A stretch of DNA of 64,000 bases from Terriglobia bacterium (GTDB taxonomy: Bacteria; Acidobacteriota; Terriglobia; Terriglobales; Acidobacteriaceae): NCBI GenBank assembly GCA_020073185.1, contig JAIQFT010000001.1, forward strand, positions 59,349-123,348. Direction: 5' to 3'. Positions 1 through 9,126 of the stretch are shown here, in pieces; the stretch's first letter is position 1, and each line of letters begins with the position of its first letter. The notes under the pieces were generated by a model. It worked only from the letters and a program-made list of their open reading frames with translations, did not search any database and was not told the origin of the DNA. A program made the translations under genes and the position numbers.

Positions 1-1
1 C

Positions 2-562
2 GAAACCAACCTGCTGGCGCTGAGCGCGGTGGTGGAATCGTCGCGCGGCGGGCCGGCCGGACAGACGGTGGACGTGCTCTCGACGGAACTCAAGAAGCTG
101 TCGGACCACTCCCGTTCGGCGACGCGCGACATCGTGAGCTTGCTGAAGTCGATCCAGGCGGAAAGCAACGAAGCGGTGGGTGTCATGGAGCAGGGAAACC
201 GCGTAGCGGAGACGGGGTCGAAGCTGACCGAGCAGGCCAACAGCGCGTTTGCCGGGATCGCCACGGTGCTGCGGCAGACCTCGGAATTCGCGGAGGCAAT
301 TGCGGCGGCCTCGCACGAGCAGGCATCGGGGACGCAGCGTGTGGCCAACGCGGTGCAGGAAATCGCGGCCGAGGTGCGACAGAATTCGGGGATCGGCCGG
401 CAGAGCGCAAGCCTGGTCGCGCAGTTGGCACGCTCGGGCGAGCAACTCACCCAGCTGGTCGCGCCGCCGCGTCCTGCCGCCGTCCCGACGGTGGTGAAGC
501 CGGAGACCGACGAGGCGGTATCGGCGGCGGTCGGCGGACGAGGCATTCAACTGTTTCCGTGA
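2..562 (+). CDS. Methyl-accepting chemotaxis protein, C-terminal part (5' end outside window)
   Basis: The frame is open from the window edge (codons begin at base 2), so the start and the sensor part lie outside. The first visible residues, ETNLLALSAVVESSRGG, correspond to the hairpin tip of the MCP signalling domain (usual form ETNLLALNAAIEAARAG), which docks CheA and CheW in the cytoplasm. Several normally near-invariant tip residues are changed (N to S, AAIEAA to AVVESS). About 140 residues of Ala/Gln/Ser-rich heptad coiled coil follow, then a short Pro/Val-rich tail with no NWETF-type CheR tether. The helix after the tip (KLSDHSRSATRDIVSLLKSI) resembles PilJ-type transducers of twitching motility more than Tar-type receptors; that is an inference from pattern. 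No chemotaxis genes follow downstream. Confidence 0.85.
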   Translation, partial: ETNLLALSAVVESSRGGPAGQTVDVLSTELKKLSDHSRSATRDIVSLLKSIQAESNEAVGVMEQGNRVAETGSKLTEQANSAFAGIATVLRQTSEFAEAIAAASHEQASGTQRVANAVQEIAAEVRQNSGIGRQSASLVAQLARSGEQLTQLVAPPRPAAVPTVVKPETDEAVSAAVGGRGIQLFP

Positions 563-612
563 CGTCCGGCGAGTCTCGATCCATCTTTCGCGCCGTCTGT
601 CGTTAGGCCCGC

Positions 613-2604
613 TCAGGCGAAGAGGAATTCTTGCGTACGCAAGTCGCGGATGGTGTCGCGCAGCTTGGCGGCTTGTTCGAATTCGAAGCGCTTGGCGGCC
701 TCGCGCATTTCCACCTCCAGCTTGGCAATGTAAGCGTCCAACTCCTCCTGCGACTTGAATTCCGGAATGCCCTCGGCCTGCTCGGTAACGTCCACGTAAT
801 CGGCTTCGACGATGTGCGCCAGTGACATCTCCAGCGGGCGCACGATGGACTCGGGCGTGATCCCGTGTTCTTCGTTGTAGGCGCTCTGGATGGCGCGGCG
901 GCGCGTGGTTTCGTCAATCGCCTTCTTCATCGAGTCGGTCATGCGATCGGCATAAAGAACGGCGCGGCCGTGCAGGTTGCGGGCGCAACGTCCCATGGTC
1001 TGGATGAGCGAGCCGGCGGAGCGCAGGAACCCTTCCTTGTCGGCGTCGAGAATGGCCACGAGTGAGACTTCGGGCAGGTCGAGGCCTTCGCGCAACAGGT
1101 TGATGCCGATGAGGACGTCGAATTCGCCCTTGCGCAGGTCGCGCAAGATTTTCACCCGTTCCAGGGTCTCGATCTCGGAGTGCATATAGCGGCAGCGCAC
1201 GCCGACCTCGCTGTAGTACTCCGCCAAATCTTCTGCCATGCGCTTGGTGAGCGTGGTCACCAGCACACGTTCACTTTTTTCCACGCGCCCGCGGATTTCG
1301 TGCAGCAGGTCGTCAATCTGGCCCTTGACGGGGCGGACTTCGACTTCCGGATCAATCAGTCCGGTAGGACGGATGATCTGCTCGACGACCACGCCGGCGG
1401 ACTTGGTCAGTTCGTAAGGGCCGGGCGTGGCCGAGACGTAGACGAGTTGGTTGACGCGGTGCTCGAATTCCTCGAAGGTGAGTGGGCGATTGTCGAGCGC
1501 GGAGGGCAGGCGGAAGCCGTACTCGATAAGGGTTTCCTTGCGCGAGCGGTCGCCGTGCCACATGCCGTGAAGCTGCGGGATGGTCTGGTGCGACTCGTCG
1601 ATGAAGAGCAGGAAATCGCGCGCGACGTAATCGAGCAGCGTCGGCGGCGGCTCGCCCGGCAGGCGGCCGGTGAAGTGGCGGGAATAATTCTCGATGCCGT
1701 GGCAATAGCCGACTTCCTTCATCATCTCGACGTCGAAGCGGGTGCGCTGGTGGACGCGCTGCGATTCCACCAGCCGTCCCTGCTTTTCCAGTTCCGCCTC
1801 CCACCACGCCAGTTCCTGGAGGATGGAATCGACCGCTGCGCTCTTGGTTTCCGCCTTCATGACGTAGTGCGTCTTGGGGTAGATCGGGAGGCGCGCGTAT
1901 TTCTGCTTGACCGTGCCGAAGAGCGGATCAATTTGGCTGAGCGACTCGACCTGGTCGCCCCAGAGTTCGATCCGGTAGGCGTTGTCGTCGTAGGTGGGGA
2001 AGATTTCGATTACGTCGCCGCGCACGCGGAAGGTGCCGCGGCGGAAGTCGCTGTCGTTGCGCTCGTAGAGGATCTCGACCAGCTTGCGCAGAATGTCTCC
2101 GCGCTTGATCTTTTGCCCCTTCTCGAGGAACAGCAGCATGCCGTAGTAGGCCTCCGGCGAGCCTAGGCCGTAGATGCAGCTCACCGAGGCGACGATGATG
2201 CAGTCGCGGCGCTCGAACAGCGACTTGGTGGCGGAGAGCCGGAGCTTGTCGAGCTCCTCGTTGATGGTGGCCTCTTTCTCGATGTAAACGTCGCCGGCGG
2301 GAATGTAGGCTTCCGGCTGATAATAATCGTAATACGATACAAAGTACTCGACCGCATTGTGCGGGAAGAAGCTCTTGAACTCGTGGTAGAGCTGTGCCGC
2401 CAGGGTCTTGTTGTGGGCCAGTACCAGCGTGGGGCGGTTGATCTGCTCCATGACCTTGGCCATGGTGTAGGTCTTGCCCGAGCCGGTGACGCCGAGCAGG
2501 ACCTGGTGCTTGTCGCCGTCGAAAACACCGCGCGTGAGGGAGTCGATGGCCTTCTCCTGGTCGCCGCGGGGCTTGTATTCACTGACGAGCTTGAAGTCGG
2601 GCAT
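613..2604 (-). CDS. uvrB: UvrABC excinuclease subunit B
   Basis: UvrB, 663 residues, full length for the family. It is the DNA-damage-verifying helicase-like subunit of nucleotide excision repair, loaded by UvrA and recruiting UvrC. Visible: Walker A GVTGSGKT at about residues 38-45, the tyrosine-rich beta-hairpin [12 protein letters not shown] at about 93-104 that is inserted between DNA strands, a DESH box (LLFIDESHQ) in the helicase core, helicase motif VI region QTMGRCARN, and the C-terminal UVR motif ([17 protein letters not shown]) that binds UvrC. The ATG at 2604 gives the standard N-terminus [16 protein letters not shown]. It is transcribed away from the HEPN remnant at 2677, so the 72 bases between are a divergent promoter region. 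I see no clear SOS box there. Confidence 0.98.
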   Translation of the reverse strand: MPDFKLVSEYKPRGDQEKAIDSLTRGVFDGDKHQVLLGVTGSGKTYTMAKVMEQINRPTLVLAHNKTLAAQLYHEFKSFFPHNAVEYFVSYYDYYQPEAYIPAGDVYIEKEATINEELDKLRLSATKSLFERRDCIIVASVSCIYGLGSPEAYYGMLLFLEKGQKIKRGDILRKLVEILYERNDSDFRRGTFRVRGDVIEIFPTYDDNAYRIELWGDQVESLSQIDPLFGTVKQKYARLPIYPKTHYVMKAETKSAAVDSILQELAWWEAELEKQGRLVESQRVHQRTRFDVEMMKEVGYCHGIENYSRHFTGRLPGEPPPTLLDYVARDFLLFIDESHQTIPQLHGMWHGDRSRKETLIEYGFRLPSALDNRPLTFEEFEHRVNQLVYVSATPGPYELTKSAGVVVEQIIRPTGLIDPEVEVRPVKGQIDDLLHEIRGRVEKSERVLVTTLTKRMAEDLAEYYSEVGVRCRYMHSEIETLERVKILRDLRKGEFDVLIGINLLREGLDLPEVSLVAILDADKEGFLRSAGSLIQTMGRCARNLHGRAVLYADRMTDSMKKAIDETTRRRAIQSAYNEEHGITPESIVRPLEMSLAHIVEADYVDVTEQAEGIPEFKSQEELDAYIAKLEVEMREAAKRFEFEQAAKLRDTIRDLRTQEFLFA

Positions 2605-2676
2605 GGCAGGACCTGATTTTTAGTATACCGGGCCGCCGCTTGCGGCGATCGTGACTGCTACGTATCCTGTGATCAC

Positions 2677-3028
2677 ATGGCTGGCATTGCGAAGCCGCAA
2701 AGAACCGCCCCGACCAAGAAGGACTTGCAAGACTTGGCTCGGCTTCGGTCGAGTGTTGGAAATTGCGACGTACCCAGCCGAGGGATTCGGCAGTTCGTAC
2801 AAAGTTCACAGTCTTGACCAGTTGAAAGTCTTGGCCGCTCTCGATCCTGACATAAGGGTCACCAAGCACAAGGAGTTGTTCGATAACTGGTCAATCGCCG
2901 TCAAATGGGATCCTGAACAGCGCTACGACCCACCGGGGACATACGATAGGCAAGCGGCTAAAGACATCCTCGACAGTATCCAAACGAAGCCAAATGGAGT
3001 GTTGACGTGGCTTACAAAACGTTGGTAG
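2677..3028 (+). pseudogene. Decayed HEPN-domain protein gene (frameshift with internal deletion)
   Basis: The C-terminal half reads like a HEPN-domain protein: YKVHSLDQL (HEPN-type His-Ser/Asp-Leu segment), a W-x-KW-x-x-x-x-RY stretch (WSIAVKWDPEQRY) and the ending NGVLTWLTKRW. The natural N-terminus, beginning at ATG 2677 (MAGIAKPQRTAPTKKDLQDL), is in a different frame from that half. The C-terminal frame is open upstream to a GTG at 2651 but reads as an Arg/Pro-rich stretch there, typical of out-of-frame translation. The central helix usually rich in AYYLAGYAVECALK-type sequence is missing, which suggests a deletion whose length is not a multiple of three. HEPN proteins are often RNases or their regulators in toxin-antitoxin and defence loci. 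It overlaps the next gene by 22 bases. It could instead be an intact but divergent 125-residue protein starting at 2651. Confidence 0.5.
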
Positions 3029-3447
3029 CTGATACGTTTACAACCCGGTTGTGGGATGCTCTGCGGAGCATCGAGGAAGACAAGGGTCCGTATTTCCTCG
3101 TCATGGTCGTGCCTTCTGAATCAGGCCTTTCACAGAAGTGGAACTTGGTCGTAAGTGCCCCCTGGATGGATCAGGAAGGGGTTCGTAATTCTGTGATTCG
3201 TGTCTCATCCGCCCTCAAGCAGGGTCTTAAATCAATGGCCAACCGCATCGAACGCATATCGGTGATGCCCGGCGGCGACCCTTTCGTGCGTGAGATGGCA
3301 TTGTTGAATATCTCTGGGGGACCACCGACCCGAATTGAGAGCCTCGCATTAATGAGCCGCGGCTTTGAGGACGCGATCGTATTCGTGGCAAAACGTCCAC
3401 CTGACCTGCACCAACAGGCTCGCCCAACCGTGAGAAACCAACGGTAA
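3007..3447 (+). CDS. Conserved hypothetical protein, partner of HEPN remnant
   Basis: A 146-residue protein I cannot assign to a named family. It starts at GTG 3007 with GGAG about 8 bases upstream, inside the end of the preceding HEPN-like frame (22-base overlap), so the two were probably translationally coupled. Soluble, no signal peptide or membrane segment. It alternates predicted strands (GPYFLVMVVPSE, WNLVVSAPWMD) and helices (VSSALKQGLKSMANRIERI), and ends with a probable helix and strand (SRGFEDAIVFVAKRP). The order and overlap resemble two-gene toxin-antitoxin or HEPN-partner pairs, so a role tied to the HEPN protein is the best inference. Base composition and codon use are less GC-biased than in neighbouring genes, which fits acquisition by transfer. 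Confidence 0.6.
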   Translation: MAYKTLVADTFTTRLWDALRSIEEDKGPYFLVMVVPSESGLSQKWNLVVSAPWMDQEGVRNSVIRVSSALKQGLKSMANRIERISVMPGGDPFVREMALLNISGGPPTRIESLALMSRGFEDAIVFVAKRPPDLHQQARPTVRNQR

Positions 3448-3610
3448 CCACGCCATCGCGCAATATGTAGTCGCGGAGCGTGCGTCACAAGCGCGCCGCT
3501 CCGTCCCATCTTGGGAGTTACCAAAGCAGGTGCACCGGCCCAAAAGGCTTGCGCAGAGCGGCTTTCCACCTCATGCTTGTAGGTGCCCTTAAGTTCCTGG
3601 GAGGTGTGCG

Positions 3611-4156
3611 ATGAAGTCCCTGCGCACCTACGCCGTGGTGCTGGGCTCAGTGGCGGCCGCCGCCGGGATCACCTGGCTGCTGCGCCCCACCATGCAGGAA
3701 GCCGTGTCGATTGTGTTCCTGGGCGCGGTGACGGTCAGCGCTAGGTATGGCGGGGTGGCGCCTGGACTGACTGCGGCGGCGCTCTCCGTCCTGTCGTTTG
3801 AATATCTTTTTCACCGCACACCGGAGACGGTCGAGAGCGCCATCGCCTGGGCGGTGCGCACGATCCTGTTCGTGGCCGCTTCGCTCATGGTCAGCTACTT
3901 CGAAGCCTCTTTGCGCAATGCCCTGGAACAGGTCGAGGCGGCGAATCGGGACCTGCGGGACATCCTGGACCACACCCGGCGGCTGGAATCGCTGCTCCCC
4001 ATCTGCGCCGGCTGCAAACGCATCCGCAATAAAAAGGGCGAATGGGTGGTGGTCGAGCGCTACCTGCACGACACCGCCGGCACCAATTTCACCCATGGGC
4101 TGTGCCCCGTCTGCCTGCAGCGGTACACGGGAGAGGACACAGGCACGGCGGCGTAG
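3611..4156 (+). CDS. DUF4118 (KdpD-type) membrane sensor with cysteine-rich tail
   Basis: 181 residues. The N-terminal ~100 residues form three to four membrane segments (about 7-24, 32-48, 51-66 and 80-97) of the DUF4118 type found in KdpD and related sensor kinases. A short coiled coil (about 99-122) links to a soluble tail LLPICAGCKRIRNKKGEWV...HGLCPVCLQRY with Cys132/Cys135 and His162/Cys165/Cys168. This Cys pattern is known from the C-termini of many response regulators and hybrid sensors (usual form LPICxxCKKIRxxxGYW). There is no histidine kinase, GGDEF or other output domain, so this is a sensor without an obvious transmitter. ATG at 3611 is preceded by GGGAGGTG. Metal or redox sensing by the Cys cluster is inference. 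Confidence 0.8.
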   Translation: MKSLRTYAVVLGSVAAAAGITWLLRPTMQEAVSIVFLGAVTVSARYGGVAPGLTAAALSVLSFEYLFHRTPETVESAIAWAVRTILFVAASLMVSYFEASLRNALEQVEAANRDLRDILDHTRRLESLLPICAGCKRIRNKKGEWVVVERYLHDTAGTNFTHGLCPVCLQRYTGEDTGTAA

Positions 4157-4208
4157 ATCAACCGTCGAGTTCGCATCCAAGATCGATTCTCCAAGCCAAT
4201 CTGACTAT

Positions 4209-4823
4209 TCATTTCCACCGGTGTCCGTGCAGACCCGACTCGTAGGAGCGGCGGTCGAGGCGATTCAGGTTCTTCTCCTGCGCCGCGGTAAGCAGGCGGT
4301 AATGATGAATTTCCAGCAGGTACTCGGGGATGAACCACAGGTCTTTTTCCGAGGTCATCCACTGGCGGTCGTCGAAGCGCGTCAAGTTCACCGGGCGGGA
4401 GAAAGTGCGCAGGGTGCGCTCGCCGCGGAGGTTGAAGTAGTCCTCGAAGTAGCTGATGGCCAGCTCGCGCAGGCTGCGATAGACCGGCTCGCGATAGCGG
4501 CAGCCGGCGTAATTGGAGTTGGCGACGGCACCCCAGTGGCCGCGGTGGCGGAACACCGCGAGGACGTGGTCGGTGTCCTGCGCCGCCTCAAGGTCCACCA
4601 CGCGCGGCGGATAGCCGAGCACGCGCAGCGCGGCAGCGGCGAAGATCGCCCCCTCCAGACAGTGGGACGTGCGCTCGCGCAGCACCCGGCGCGGCGACCA
4701 GGCACTGGTGGCGACGTGGTAGGGCATGTCGTTGAGGAATTTCTGGATGCCGTGCGGATTTTTCAGCGAGCGGAGCTTGCGCAGCTCGGCAGCAGTGAAG
4801 CCGAAGTTTGAGTTGTTGGACAT
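4209..4823 (-). CDS. Transglutaminase-like superfamily protein (putative)
   Basis: 204 residues if started at ATG 4823 (MSNNSNFGFTAAEL). The frame stays open further upstream to 5111, but that part translates intergenic repeats and is Arg/Pro-rich, so it was excluded. A Cys in SHCLEGA (residue 55) followed by a His in TDHVLAV (86) and a polar segment WGAVANSNYAG is the spacing of a transglutaminase-like Cys-His-Asp/Asn catalytic core, as in bacterial peptidase or amidase members of that fold. No signal peptide. No Shine-Dalgarno sequence is evident; a degenerate GTTTC repeat lies directly upstream of the start. Substrate unknown. The fold assignment rests on motif spacing only. Confidence 0.6.
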   Translation of the reverse strand: MSNNSNFGFTAAELRKLRSLKNPHGIQKFLNDMPYHVATSAWSPRRVLRERTSHCLEGAIFAAAALRVLGYPPRVVDLEAAQDTDHVLAVFRHRGHWGAVANSNYAGCRYREPVYRSLRELAISYFEDYFNLRGERTLRTFSRPVNLTRFDDRQWMTSEKDLWFIPEYLLEIHHYRLLTAAQEKNLNRLDRRSYESGLHGHRWK

Positions 4824-5123
4824 GAAGAGTTTCAGTTTCGGTTTCAGTTTCGCCGGAGGAGTGCAGATTCGCCCTTCGCTGAATGAATGTCCCACGATTA
4901 CCCATGCGGTGCCATCCCGAGCGAAGCGAGGCGAAGCCAAGCGGAGTCGAGGGACCTTGCGTTCGTTCCCTAAACACAACGTCCCTCGGCTCTCCTTCTG
5001 CCTCGCCGCGCTCGGCCTCATGGCAAGTTCCGCCGTGCTGCCCCCGCTGCTGCAACTGAGACGCGAAACTGCAATAATGCGGGTACGGCGGGGGGTTGCG
5101 CAAGCCTTCACGCCGCGACGCCT
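4824..5123. repeat. Intergenic region with GTTTCN hexamer array and palindromic spacer
   Basis: This 300-base gap holds no credible gene. At 4829-4852 there are four hexamers GTTTCA/GTTTCG in alternation. From about 4916 an AGCGAAGCGAGG-type stretch runs into GTCGAGGGACC, and about 45 bases later GTCCCTCGGC returns as its inverse, making a long imperfect hairpin around the segment 4945-5005. Both look like dispersed spacer repeats rather than regulatory sites of the flanking divergent genes. Confidence 0.6.
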
Positions 5124-5876
5124 ATGGACTCGACACTACGATTCTCCAACCGCGTTGAAGACTACGCCCGCTACCGCCCGGGATATCCGCCGCAGGTGCT
5201 GGAAACGCTGCGGCGCGAATGCGGGCTGACGGCGCAGTCGTTGATCGCCGACGTCGGCTGCGGCACCGGCATCTTGTCGCGGCTATTTTGCGATGCGGAG
5301 AATTGGGTGTACGGGGTCGAGCCGAACGCGTCTATGCTCCAGGCCGCGCGCGAGTCGCTGCGCGCCTACCCGAAATTTACCGCCGTGCACGCCCCTGCCG
5401 AGGCGACCACGCTTCCCACCGCCGCGGTGGACTTTGTTACCGCCGCGCAGGCGTTCCACTGGTTCGATCCGAAGGAAACGCGACGGGAGTTCACGCGCAT
5501 CCTCAAGCCGGGGGGCTGGGTGGTGCTGCTGTGGAACGAGCGCCGCATGGACGCCACGCCGTTCATGGTGGCCTACGAGCATTTGCTGGTGCGCTTCGGC
5601 GTTGACTACCACAAGGTCAAACCGTTGTGGAATAAGAACTCGCTGCCGGAGTTCTTCGGCGCCGCCGGTTTTCGCAAAGCCGTGTTCGACAACCCACAGA
5701 TCTTCGATCGCGCCGGGCTGACGGGCAGGGTTCTTTCCGCCTCGTACATGCCGCACCGCGGACATCCGAACTTTGCGCCGATGCTGGGGGCGATTGACAA
5801 TATGTTTGACGCCTACCAGAAGGACGGACAGTTGCGGATGGAGCAGGAGACCATGATGTTTTATGGGAAGTTGTGA
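5124..5876 (+). CDS. Class I SAM-dependent methyltransferase
   Basis: 250 residues. Rossmann-type methyltransferase with motif I IADVGCGTG (residues 41-49), the motif II region around GVEPNASML, a motif IV-like AQAFHWFD (about 110-117) and the post-IV ILKPGGWVVLLWNE. The FHWFD form is typical of the ubiquitous Methyltransf_11 group acting on small molecules. The substrate cannot be told. The start at ATG 5124 (MDSTLRFSNRVEDYARYRPGY) matches the usual N-terminus of this subgroup, where the phenylalanine-serine-x-R-x-x-x-Y segment covers the SAM pocket. It is a stand-alone gene, convergent with the phosphatase at 5919; the 42-base gap contains a GCGGAACTGCGGAAT repeat. Confidence 0.9.
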   Translation: MDSTLRFSNRVEDYARYRPGYPPQVLETLRRECGLTAQSLIADVGCGTGILSRLFCDAENWVYGVEPNASMLQAARESLRAYPKFTAVHAPAEATTLPTAAVDFVTAAQAFHWFDPKETRREFTRILKPGGWVVLLWNERRMDATPFMVAYEHLLVRFGVDYHKVKPLWNKNSLPEFFGAAGFRKAVFDNPQIFDRAGLTGRVLSASYMPHRGHPNFAPMLGAIDNMFDAYQKDGQLRMEQETMMFYGKL

Positions 5877-5918
5877 GTTGCGAACCCGTTTGCGGAACTG
5901 CGGAATCGGAGAACCGCC

Positions 5919-6665
5919 TTAGGCTGGGGTCCCGGGAATTGCTGCTTGCGCATCGGGATCGGGCGGCTGGTTTCTGAAAATGAGCGGCAGTTCGCGCGGT
6001 GAGTCCGCCATGACGTCGGGCGGAGCCTGCTCCAGCGAGTGCGGCGCGAAGCCGTAGGTCACGCCGCAGCTCCACATGCCGGCATTGCGGGCGGTGAGCA
6101 CGTCAATGTCGGAGTCGCCGACAATCAGCGCTTGGCGCGGCTCGACGGCGTTCTCGCGGGCCAGGGTGAGAGCGCCCAGCGGGTCGGGTTTCTTGGTGAG
6201 GAAGCTGTTGCCGCCGTAGACTTGCGTGAAGAATTCGCCCAGGCCAAGCGCCTCCACGATGGCGCGCGAAGGGTTCACCGGCTTGTTGGAAAGCACCGCC
6301 ATGCGGCGCTCCATACCGGCGCCATTGCCGCAGATGCGAATAGAACGCAGGGCTTCAAAAACTCCGGCGTAAACCATAGTCGTGTCCAGCTTGTGCTCGC
6401 GGTAGTAGGTAAGGAAAAACTCCAGCGCGGATTTCAGGAGGGTTTCATCGTCAGGATCGGCGAGTGCGCGGCGGATCAGCATGGGCGCGCCGTCGCCGAT
6501 GTAACTGGCGATCACCTCGATCGGCAACTCCGGCCTCCCGAAATGGCGGAGCATGCCGTTGACCGAATTGGCCAGGTCGAGGCGTGAGTCCACCAGCGTG
6601 CCGTCCAGGTCGAAGATGACGAGGCGGATGTCGTCGCCGCGGATTTGCCGGTTGACCTTCAGCAT
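5919..6665 (-). CDS. HAD-family hydrolase, phosphoglycolate phosphatase type
   Basis: 248 residues from ATG 6665 (MLKVNRQIRGDDIRLVIFD). HAD motif I is FDLDGTLVDS with nucleophile Asp19 and general acid Asp21, motif II is VLSNKP, motif III Lys lies in LTKKPDPLG and motif IV is IVGDSDIDV. The C1 cap helical region between residues about 30 and 100 and the GDSDIDVLTARNAG segment are characteristic of phosphoglycolate phosphatases (Gph) and close relatives such as PpaX. It probably removes phosphate from 2-phosphoglycolate arising in DNA repair or oxygenase side reactions; exact specificity is not decidable. An upstream TTG/GTG-type extension to 6701 is possible but less likely. Confidence 0.88.
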   Translation of the reverse strand: MLKVNRQIRGDDIRLVIFDLDGTLVDSRLDLANSVNGMLRHFGRPELPIEVIASYIGDGAPMLIRRALADPDDETLLKSALEFFLTYYREHKLDTTMVYAGVFEALRSIRICGNGAGMERRMAVLSNKPVNPSRAIVEALGLGEFFTQVYGGNSFLTKKPDPLGALTLARENAVEPRQALIVGDSDIDVLTARNAGMWSCGVTYGFAPHSLEQAPPDVMADSPRELPLIFRNQPPDPDAQAAIPGTPA

Positions 6666-6775
6666 CTTATCCGAAGTAACTCTGGGCCGGGGTTCCGGCA
6701 CTGGTTGAGTATATCCGCTGTTGGCACCCGCGATTTACAATGCGGGTGCCAGATTCCCGGGGTCGAGGACAGAGC

Positions 6776-8980
6776 ATGGCGACAAGCAAAATCGAGCCCA
6801 AACCGGCGCGGTGCGAAACCGGAAGTGAACCCAGCTACCAAGGCCTGACGGTGCCTCAACTCGTCCGCATGTACCGGCTGATGTTCCTGTCGCGGCGGGT
6901 GGATGATCGCGAGATTCTACTCAAGCGGCAGCAGAAGATTTTTTTCCAGATTTCTGGCGCGGGACACGAAGCCTTGGGCATTGCCGCCGGGATGACGCTG
7001 AAGCCGGGCTACGACTGGTTCTATCCCTACTATCGCGACCGCACCCTGTGCCTGGCGCTGGGCATGACGCCCTACGAGCAGTTGTTGCAGGCGGTGGGCG
7101 CGGCCGATGATCCCAGCTCGGGCGGGCGGCAAATGCCGTCGCACTGGGCAAGCAAGAAGCTGAACATCGTGACCCAGTCTTCGCCGACGGGCACGCAGTT
7201 GCTGCAAGCGGTGGGGTGTGCCGAGGCCGCACGGTATCTCACGCGGCATCCGGATGCGGTCCAGAAAGTAGCGGGCGATTATCGCCAGTTCAAGGACGTT
7301 GTTTTTCACGGCGACGAGGTGGTGTATGTCTCCGCCGGCGAGGGCACGACCAGCGAGGGCGAGTTCTGGGAGGCGATGAATACTGCCTCCACCCGCACGT
7401 TGCCGGTGCTGTTTCTGATCCAGGACAACGGGTACGCCATCTCGGTTCCGGTTGAAGTGCAGACGCCCGGCGGGAATATTTCGCGGCTGGTGGCGAATTT
7501 CCCCAATTTTCATTTCGAAGAGGTTGACGGCACCGACGCGATCGCCACCTGCGCCGCCTTAACCAGAGCTGTCGCCCACGTTCGCGCCGGCAACGGGCCG
7601 GGGTTCGTGCACGGCCACGTGGTGCGGCCCTATTCCCACTCCCTCTCCGACGACGAGCGTCTCTACCGGCCGGACTCGGAGCGCCAGGACGAAGCCAGGC
7701 GTGACCCGATCACGCGGCTGCAGATGTTCCTGCTGCGCGAAGGCCTCCTCGACGAAGAAGGCATTAACAACCTGGAAAAGGAAGTTGAGGAGGAAGTGCT
7801 GGCGGCCAGCGACCGTGCCGCCGCCGCCGCTTTCCCGGACCCGAAAAGCGTGACCGTGTTCGTGTACTCTCCGAACCTCGACCCGCGCTCCGAAGCGTTC
7901 CACACGCAGCCACACTTCCCCAAGGTTGAACCCGGCAAGGCATCGCCCGGCGAAAAGACCATGGCGGACCTGATCAACGCCACCTTGCGCGACGAGATGC
8001 GTCGCGATGAACGCATCGTGATGTTCGGCGAAGACGTGGCGGACTGCTCGCGCGAGCAGTACCTGCAGCAGAAGCTGATCAAGGGCAAGGGCGGGGTGTT
8101 CAAGCTGACCGCCGGGCTGCAGCGCGAATTCGGTTCCGACCGCGTCTTCAATTCGCCGCTGGCGGAAGCTAATATCGTGGGACGAGCTATCGGCATGGGA
8201 ACCCGCGGGCTGAAGCCCGTGGTCGAAATCCAGTTTTTCGATTACATCTGGCCGGCGATGCACCAGTTTCGCAACGAGATGCCGCTGATCCGCTGGCGCT
8301 CCAACAATGCTTTCTCCTGCCCGCTGGTCGTGCGGGTGGCGATCGGCGGATACCTGACCGGCGGCTCCATCTATCATTCGCAGTGCGGTGAGAGCATTTT
8401 CACGCACATTCCCGGCCTGCGCGTGGTGTTTCCGTCGAACGCGCTGGATGCCGCCGGCCTGCTGCGCACCGCCATCCGCTGCGACGATCCGGTGCTGTTC
8501 CTGGAGCACAAGCGGCTGTACCGCGAGACCTTCGGGCGGGCGCCCTATCCCGGGCCGGATTTCATGCTGCCGTTCGGCAAGGCGCGCGTGGTGCAACATG
8601 GCGATGACTTAACGGTCGTAACGTACGGCGCGGTAGTGCCGCGGGCGTTGCAGGCGGCGCAGCGGCTGGAGCGCGAGCACGGCCTCAAGGTCGAAGTGCT
8701 CGACCTGCGCACCCTGAATCCGTACGACTGGGAGGCGATTGCCGAGTCGGTGCGTAAGACCAGCCGGGTGATCGTCGCGCACGAGGATACGCGGAGTTGG
8801 GGCTACGGGGCCGAGATTGCCGCTCGGATTGCGGAGGAGTTGTTCGAGTATCTCGACGCGCCGGTGCGCCGCGTGGCTGCCCTCGACACCTTTGTCGCCT
8901 ATCAGCCGCTGCTGGAGGACGAAATCCTGCCGCAGGCGGACGATCTCTATAAGGCAATGCTGAAACTGAGCGAATTCTAG
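6776..8980 (+). CDS. Fused E1 alpha-beta component of 2-oxoacid (branched-chain type) dehydrogenase
   Basis: 734 residues combining E1-alpha (about 30-360) and E1-beta (about 395-730) of a thiamine diphosphate-dependent 2-oxoacid dehydrogenase in one chain. It decarboxylates a 2-oxoacid and passes the acyl group to a lipoyl E2. The alpha part shows [17 protein letters not shown] and the diphosphate/Mg motif as [20 protein letters not shown] sequence ending near residue 202, with NGYAIS at 218-223. The usual GDG is GEG here (188-190). The beta part shows [19 protein letters not shown] and [13 protein letters not shown]. No E2 or E3 gene is adjacent. ATG 6776 follows GAGGACAGAGC; a longer in-frame start at 6740 lacks a good ribosome site. 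The divergent phosphatase shares the promoter region 6666-6775. Confidence 0.92.
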   Translation: MATSKIEPKPARCETGSEPSYQGLTVPQLVRMYRLMFLSRRVDDREILLKRQQKIFFQISGAGHEALGIAAGMTLKPGYDWFYPYYRDRTLCLALGMTPYEQLLQAVGAADDPSSGGRQMPSHWASKKLNIVTQSSPTGTQLLQAVGCAEAARYLTRHPDAVQKVAGDYRQFKDVVFHGDEVVYVSAGEGTTSEGEFWEAMNTASTRTLPVLFLIQDNGYAISVPVEVQTPGGNISRLVANFPNFHFEEVDGTDAIATCAALTRAVAHVRAGNGPGFVHGHVVRPYSHSLSDDERLYRPDSERQDEARRDPITRLQMFLLREGLLDEEGINNLEKEVEEEVLAASDRAAAAAFPDPKSVTVFVYSPNLDPRSEAFHTQPHFPKVEPGKASPGEKTMADLINATLRDEMRRDERIVMFGEDVADCSREQYLQQKLIKGKGGVFKLTAGLQREFGSDRVFNSPLAEANIVGRAIGMGTRGLKPVVEIQFFDYIWPAMHQFRNEMPLIRWRSNNAFSCPLVVRVAIGGYLTGGSIYHSQCGESIFTHIPGLRVVFPSNALDAAGLLRTAIRCDDPVLFLEHKRLYRETFGRAPYPGPDFMLPFGKARVVQHGDDLTVVTYGAVVPRALQAAQRLEREHGLKVEVLDLRTLNPYDWEAIAESVRKTSRVIVAHEDTRSWGYGAEIAARIAEELFEYLDAPVRRVAALDTFVAYQPLLEDEILPQADDLYKAMLKLSEF

Positions 8981-9126
8981 GGGCTGCCTCACAAGTACAT
9001 CGCAGCTTGCGCGGCTGTTGCAGCGCGCTCGCCCGCGAGCGCGACCAACCGCTCAGTTTCAGTCTTAGTGTGGACCGTAGTCGCCGAAACCCGAAACTCG
9101 AAACCGAAACTGAACTTTCCTTCCCA
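8981..9126. repeat. Spacer with 34-bp dispersed repeat and degenerate GAAAC array
   Basis: Between the E1 gene and doxX. Bases 9013-9046 (GGCTGTTGCAGCGCGC... to GCGCGACC) recur with three mismatches at 33388-33421. GAAAC words start at 9086, 9093, 9100 and 9106, spaced by 7, 7 and 6 bases, with CAGTTTCAG at 9054-9062 as a partial inverse. No gene seen. Confidence 0.7.

Noticed and set aside
1352..1807. Second coding frame inside uvrB
   Set aside because: Out-of-phase frame on the same strand as uvrB; no start signal and no family features.
1180..2166. 328-residue frame on the plus strand
   Set aside because: Lies wholly antisense to uvrB, whose motifs are unmistakable; its composition mirrors GC-rich codon use of the true gene.
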